DNA from: an uncultured Planctomycetales bacterium
GTDB taxonomy: Bacteria; Planctomycetota; Planctomycetia; Isosphaerales; Isosphaeraceae
Assembly (NCBI GenBank): GCA_937907525.1
Contig: CALCIB010000297.1
Location: forward strand, 1-8,843
DNA length: 8,843 bases
Direction: 5' to 3'
The notes under the pieces are model-generated. The model searched no databases and was not told where the DNA came from. It saw nothing but the letters and a program-made list of their open reading frames with translations. Each line of letters begins with the position of its first letter. The first letter of the stretch is position 1. A program made the position numbers and the translations under genes. This document shows, piece after piece, positions 5,404-8,843 of this stretch.

Positions 5404-8400
5404 TCAACTCCCTTCGGGGCGTCGTACCGTGATCGTCGCCTCGCCGGTTCGGCCGGAGGCGAGTTCTCGGGCATGGATTTTCCAGGGGCCGGGGGCGGCG
5501 TTGATCGGGAGGTCGAGCTCTAGGTCGATCTTGCCGTCCCTGGCCCCGTAAAAGCCGCTGAATTCGGCGGCCTCGCCCCGGGAGTCGGTGATCTCGACCT
5601 CCACCGGGACCACGGCGTCGATCGGTTCGCCGGCGGGGTCGACGACGGCGATCGAGCAGGCGACGGCGTCTCCCGCCGAGGCGCTTCGGGGCGCCGTCGC
5701 CTTCACGGCGGCGATCGGGCGCGAGGTCGCGAGGTACAGCCGGCCCCGGCCGGGACCGAGGTCGCAGGCGAACGACAGCCGGCCGTCGGTTTCGCGGACG
5801 TCGGCGACGGGTTTCGACTCGGTCAGGTCGTAAACGTGGCCTTCCGCTCGGGAAAGGGCGATCGTGGTCCGCGCGGGGAGGCCCTTCTCCATCACCAGGC
5901 CGTGACGGCCGACGTAATCGCCGTACTCGCGACGGTCGTTGACGGCGAAGACGTAATCGGAGTCGGCATAGCGCCGCGTCCGCAGAATCACCTCGGGGTC
6001 GTCGCCGTCGACCGGCCGCGCAAGGCGGTCGCCCAGGTCGGCGCGGAGCTTGGCGGCGATCTGGAGCACGGCGGTTTTGTCGACGTCGGCCTTGCCCGTT
6101 CGGGCGTGGCTCGTCATCACGGCGTCCGGCTTGATCGCCGGGGCCAGTCGTTCGTCGCCGATGACGATCCCGCCGCGCTTCTGGAAGGCGAGCACCGCGT
6201 CGGCCGTGCTTCGGGTCAAGACGTCGCAATCGGCGAGGACCAGCGCCTTGTATCGGTCCAGGCCGTCCCTGGCGATGGTCTCGTCGTAGACGATTCGGGG
6301 CTGGATCGCCGCGTATCGAAGCGCCAGGTAGGCGTCGGCGCCCCAGCCGCCTCCCCAGCCGTTGGTCCCGCGCCTGGCCAGCATCTGGGAGGTGACGCTT
6401 TGGAGGAAGGCGACGTCGGTCTCGCCGTCGGGGACTTGCATCAGGGTCGGTCCCAGGGGCTTGACGACCTCGTGGATCATCTCCTTGAGGCGGGCGCGGG
6501 TCTCGGCGTTGGAGGTCCAGTAGCCCCCCTGCCGGTAGCCGACCTCGGCGCCCAGCGAGCCCCAGCCGTGGTTCATGATCCCCTTGATCGGCCTTGAGAG
6601 TTCCAGCCACATCCCCTCGCTCAGGTGGTCGGGGGCGATCGAGATGAAGTCGGCGTCGGGAATCTTCTTCTCCCACTCGGTCTGGTCGGCGGGGGGCTGC
6701 TCCCCTTCCTTGGGCTTCGGGGCGGTCTGCGAGCGATACCAGATGATCTGGATCATGTTCATGACTTGCTGTTCGGGGCGGCCCTCGGCCATCGCGAGCA
6801 GGTCGTCGCAGGCGAGTTCGATCTTCAGCGGGTCGGGATAGCTGTAGGTCCATTGGGAGACGAAGTCGACCTCGCCGCCGCTGCCCCAGACGCTGGGGAC
6901 TCGGATGGCCGGGTCGTACCAGGTCCAAAGCCGCGGGGCCTTCGACTTGACACCCTGGTGGACGGCCGATTGCAGTCGGTTCCAGCCGTCGCCCTCTTTC
7001 CAGAACCAGCGCAGGTACTTCAGGACCGGCTGGTCGTCGGGAACGATCCGATCGGCGGGGAAGTCGGCGAGGGCGGAGTACGGGACGCCGTATTTCGCCT
7101 TGGCCTCGGCCGGGGCCGCGACGCCGGCGAACTTCAGGTATGCTTGCTTGTCGACGTCGTGGAAGCAGAGTTGCGTCCCGTCGCGCAGTTCCGACTGGAT
7201 CAGGACGGCTTGAAGCGCGGGCATGTCTCCCAGCGACCAGGCCGCGGTCGCGCCGGCGTCGCGGCAGAGGGTTTGGACCCGGTCGAGCAGGCCGCAGACG
7301 TTGGGTTTCTCGTAGGGCTTGCCCTCGCGATCCACGCGGAGGGAGTCCGGCGCGTTCCGTTCCGCCCAGGTCGCCGGGTTGAGGGAGAGGGCGCCTCCCA
7401 TCCCCATGGCCATCATCTCGTCAAGACGTTTGCGCGACTCGATCCATTGCGGCAAGTCGCGGGCGTCGCGCGGGCCGCCGCCGTTCCAAAGCTCCTGATA
7501 ATCGACCGGAGCGCTGACGAACTGGGCGGTGAAGCCGAGGTCGCGGGCCTCGCGGGGGTCGTCGGCCGTCCCCCACATGACGACGGGCATCTGGTTCGGC
7601 GGCGGCCGGGGGACGATGGTCAGCTCCAGCGGCGTCGGCTTGCCGAGCGGCTCGCCGTCGGCGTCCTCGATCGTGACTCGCGCCGGGTACTTGCCGATGC
7701 GCAATCGCGCGTCGATGGGGATGGCGACGTTCGCGGCCGCGCCGCCGGCGACGTCCCCGAGCGGGACGATTTGATCCTTGAGTCCCTCGATCGCCAGCTT
7801 GACGGTCGCGCCCGTCAGCGGGGCGGCGTCCTCGTTGAGGACTTTCAATCGCAGCGCCGCGTCGTCTTCCAGCCGGTAAAACGCGCGGCGCGAGCCGCCG
7901 AGGTCGATGACCGCCCGATCATCGGTCAATCGGACCAGGCCGTCGCTGATTCGGACCTCGTCGATCGTCCCGGAGAACGGCGCGTGAACGCTCAACGCGC
8001 GGTCGCCGATGGCCAGGCCGTAAATTCCGTTGCTGATCGGCCCCCGCCCCTCGCGGCGGACGAAGGCGATCAATGCGCCGTCGAGGGCGATGCGGCTTCC
8101 GCCCTCGCCGTCGTGGCTGAAGCCGACGCGGCGCCACTCGCCCGGCGGGAGTTTCACCGCTCGGGAGCGAATCACGTCCGAGTCGCCGCCGTAGCCGAGC
8201 TGGGCCTCGACGTAATACTCGTCATTTCCAGACGCCTTGATCAGTTGGATCAGGTAATCGTCGTTGGCGTGGGGACGTGGGCTCGCGTAGGGAAACCCTT
8301 TCTTGTCGATGAGGAACGCCGTCTTCAGCATCGCCAGCCGTTCATCGGGACGAATCCACATCTCGATCGTGAACGCGCCCCTGGGCGAAAGCGCGTCGTG

Positions 8401-8694
8401 GTCCGCCGCGAGCGCGCCGTGGGGCTTGTCGACGACTTCCTCGCCGGCGCGGACGCGAAGCGCGCCGCCGGTGTGTCCGTCCTTTACGAACTCCGAGCCG
8501 GTCGCCTGCAACCGCAAGTCATGGCCGTTACCCGACGAGTCCTTGCCCGGGGCGTCGGAGTCGAACCGCCAGAAGGCGACGACCTTGGGCACCGCCGCCG
8601 CCGAGTCCGGCCGCTCGTCGGCCGCGAAGGCGAGGGAGCCGCACGCCAGCAAGGCGCCGATCAGTCCGAAAAAGCCCGCGCGCGATGGATACAC
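5404..8694 (-). CDS. Large exported LamG-domain protein with a glycoside-hydrolase-like barrel
   Basis: This 1096-residue protein has a signal peptide (FFGLIGALLACGSLAFA, 8-24, likely cut near 24). Domains by eye: LamG/concanavalin-like lectin, ~36-250 (FWRFD, DSSGNGHDL, GAFTIEMWIRPDE, GEWRRVGFSHDG, GTIDEVRISDG); Ig-like strands, ~270-360; a glycosidase-type barrel, ~366-750 (MPVVMWGTADDPREARDLGF, LKYLRWFWKEGDGWNRLQSA, YDPAIRVPSVWGSGGEVDFV, MNMIQIIWYRSQTAP); a Rossmann-like segment, ~760-895 (YKALVLADCDVL, FQKRGGIVIGDE), like the trimerisation domain of GH42 beta-galactosidases; a beta domain, ~900-990; and an Ig/macroglobulin-like C-terminus, ~995-1090. The layout suggests a secreted enzyme that binds a polysaccharide and cuts it, but I could not assign a catalytic Glu/Asp pair or a GH family. 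The start codon is GTG, with AAGGGAG 7 nt upstream directly before the signal peptide. It is followed by the BNR-4 gene after 7 nt. Export and LamG are secure; the enzymatic role is inferred. Confidence 0.88.
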   Translation of the reverse strand: MYPSRAGFFGLIGALLACGSLAFAADERPDSAAAVPKVVAFWRFDSDAPGKDSSGNGHDLRLQATGSEFVKDGHTGGALRVRAGEEVVDKPHGALAADHDALSPRGAFTIEMWIRPDERLAMLKTAFLIDKKGFPYASPRPHANDDYLIQLIKASGNDEYYVEAQLGYGGDSDVIRSRAVKLPPGEWRRVGFSHDGEGGSRIALDGALIAFVRREGRGPISNGIYGLAIGDRALSVHAPFSGTIDEVRISDGLVRLTDDRAVIDLGGSRRAFYRLEDDAALRLKVLNEDAAPLTGATVKLAIEGLKDQIVPLGDVAGGAAANVAIPIDARLRIGKYPARVTIEDADGEPLGKPTPLELTIVPRPPPNQMPVVMWGTADDPREARDLGFTAQFVSAPVDYQELWNGGGPRDARDLPQWIESRKRLDEMMAMGMGGALSLNPATWAERNAPDSLRVDREGKPYEKPNVCGLLDRVQTLCRDAGATAAWSLGDMPALQAVLIQSELRDGTQLCFHDVDKQAYLKFAGVAAPAEAKAKYGVPYSALADFPADRIVPDDQPVLKYLRWFWKEGDGWNRLQSAVHQGVKSKAPRLWTWYDPAIRVPSVWGSGGEVDFVSQWTYSYPDPLKIELACDDLLAMAEGRPEQQVMNMIQIIWYRSQTAPKPKEGEQPPADQTEWEKKIPDADFISIAPDHLSEGMWLELSRPIKGIMNHGWGSLGAEVGYRQGGYWTSNAETRARLKEMIHEVVKPLGPTLMQVPDGETDVAFLQSVTSQMLARRGTNGWGGGWGADAYLALRYAAIQPRIVYDETIARDGLDRYKALVLADCDVLTRSTADAVLAFQKRGGIVIGDERLAPAIKPDAVMTSHARTGKADVDKTAVLQIAAKLRADLGDRLARPVDGDDPEVILRTRRYADSDYVFAVNDRREYGDYVGRHGLVMEKGLPARTTIALSRAEGHVYDLTESKPVADVRETDGRLSFACDLGPGRGRLYLATSRPIAAVKATAPRSASAGDAVACSIAVVDPAGEPIDAVVPVEVEITDSRGEAAEFSGFYGARDGKIDLELDLPINAAPGPWKIHARELASGRTGEATITVRRPEGS

Positions 8695-8708
8695 GGGTCG
8701 TCTCCCTT
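8695..8708 (-). promoter_or_regulatory. Shine-Dalgarno site for a GTG start
   Basis: Read on the minus strand, AAGGGAG is followed by 7 nt and then GTG (8694-8692), which begins the signal peptide directly. No ATG lies near enough in frame to replace it without losing the signal sequence. I saw no convincing promoter boxes in the ~35 nt between this site and repeat copy C. Confidence 0.7.
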
Positions 8709-8741
8709 TGCTGACGGTTGCGGACTTTGAGGTGGTGAACG

Positions 8742-8789
8742 TAACGGCCTTCCCCCCTTGCGGGGGAAGGTGGCCCGTAAGGCCGGATG
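8742..8789 (-). repeat. Intergenic hairpin repeat, copy C
   Basis: TAACGGCC edge, perfect 9-bp stem (CCTTCCCCC 8748-8756, loop CTTGC, GGGGGAAGG 8762-8770), then a smaller GGCC/GGCC hairpin (8772-8784) and GGATG. Read on the minus strand, it matches copy B almost base for base, with small changes in the loops. It lies just upstream of the large exported protein's gene, so it could sit in that operon's leader. Confidence 0.8.
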
Positions 8790-8829
8790 CTGACGACCCG
8801 ACACTTTTTCGGAGGCCGCGGCGATCATC

Positions 8830-8843
8830 GCCTTCTCCCCTTG
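8830..8843 (-). repeat. Partial hairpin repeat, copy D, cut by the window edge
   Basis: GCCTTCTCCCCTTG matches the first arm and loop of copy C, with a TCTCCCC variant, in the same orientation and about 82 nt further on. The second arm would lie outside the window. The stretch between C and D shows no gene. Confidence 0.5.

Noticed and set aside
5366..6928. 520-codon minus-strand open frame overlapping the large exported gene
   Set aside because: Arg/Pro-rich out-of-frame shadow of the real minus-strand gene.
6625..8730. 701-codon plus-strand open frame opposite the large exported protein
   Set aside because: Antisense shadow, Val/Asp/Arg/Gly-rich with no recognisable motif; the minus strand has a signal peptide and LamG domain.
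1..8843. CRISPR array, tRNA, rRNA or transposase
   Set aside because: No regularly spaced direct repeats, no cloverleaf-like stretch and no transposase motifs were seen; the repeats present are scattered hairpins between genes.

Overview
The window is very GC-rich. Most third codon positions are G or C, Shine-Dalgarno sites are clear, and the space between genes carries GC-rich hairpin repeats. The mix of genes (a secreted LamG plus glycoside-hydrolase-like protein, a BNR-4 propeller, a GH130 enzyme, a Gfo/Idh/MocA oxidoreductase and a DUF2171 protein) fits a planctomycete, most likely of the Isosphaeraceae (Paludisphaera/Singulisphaera type). This placement rests on gene style and repeat style, not on a marker gene.

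Layout. Positions 1-186 hold two copies of an intergenic hairpin repeat in opposite orientation. A Gfo/Idh/MocA oxidoreductase follows on the plus strand (399-1526), behind a possible sigma70-type promoter. Two minus-strand genes lie next: a small DUF2171 protein (1821-2102) and a proline-rich small ORF (1412-1720) that runs antisense into the end of the oxidoreductase gene. A 101-bp divergent spacer separates the DUF2171 gene from a plus-strand pair: a cytoplasmic GH130 enzyme (2204-3268) and, 13 nt later, a small protein tentatively placed in a DUF7738-like family (3282-3884). Converging on that pair is a minus-strand operon of two exported proteins. A 1096-residue LamG/glycosidase-like protein (5404-8694, GTG start) is followed after 7 nt by a BNR-4 beta-propeller protein (3942-5396). 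The right edge has another full repeat copy and the start of one more.

Together, four of the seven coding genes point to carbohydrate use. The exported pair would bind and cut a polysaccharide outside the cytoplasm. The GH130 enzyme would phosphorolyse or hydrolyse beta-mannoside oligosaccharides in the cytoplasm. The Gfo/Idh/MocA enzyme would oxidise or reduce a sugar or cyclitol with NAD(P). Their linkage into one pathway is inferred from proximity only, because they sit in at least three transcription units.

No RNA gene, CRISPR array, transposase or phage gene was seen. The points most worth a second look are the unassigned catalytic barrel of the large exported protein, the unrecognised small gene behind GH130 with its AT-rich core, the proline-rich antisense ORF, a possible compensated frameshift in the BNR-4 gene, and the repeat family.
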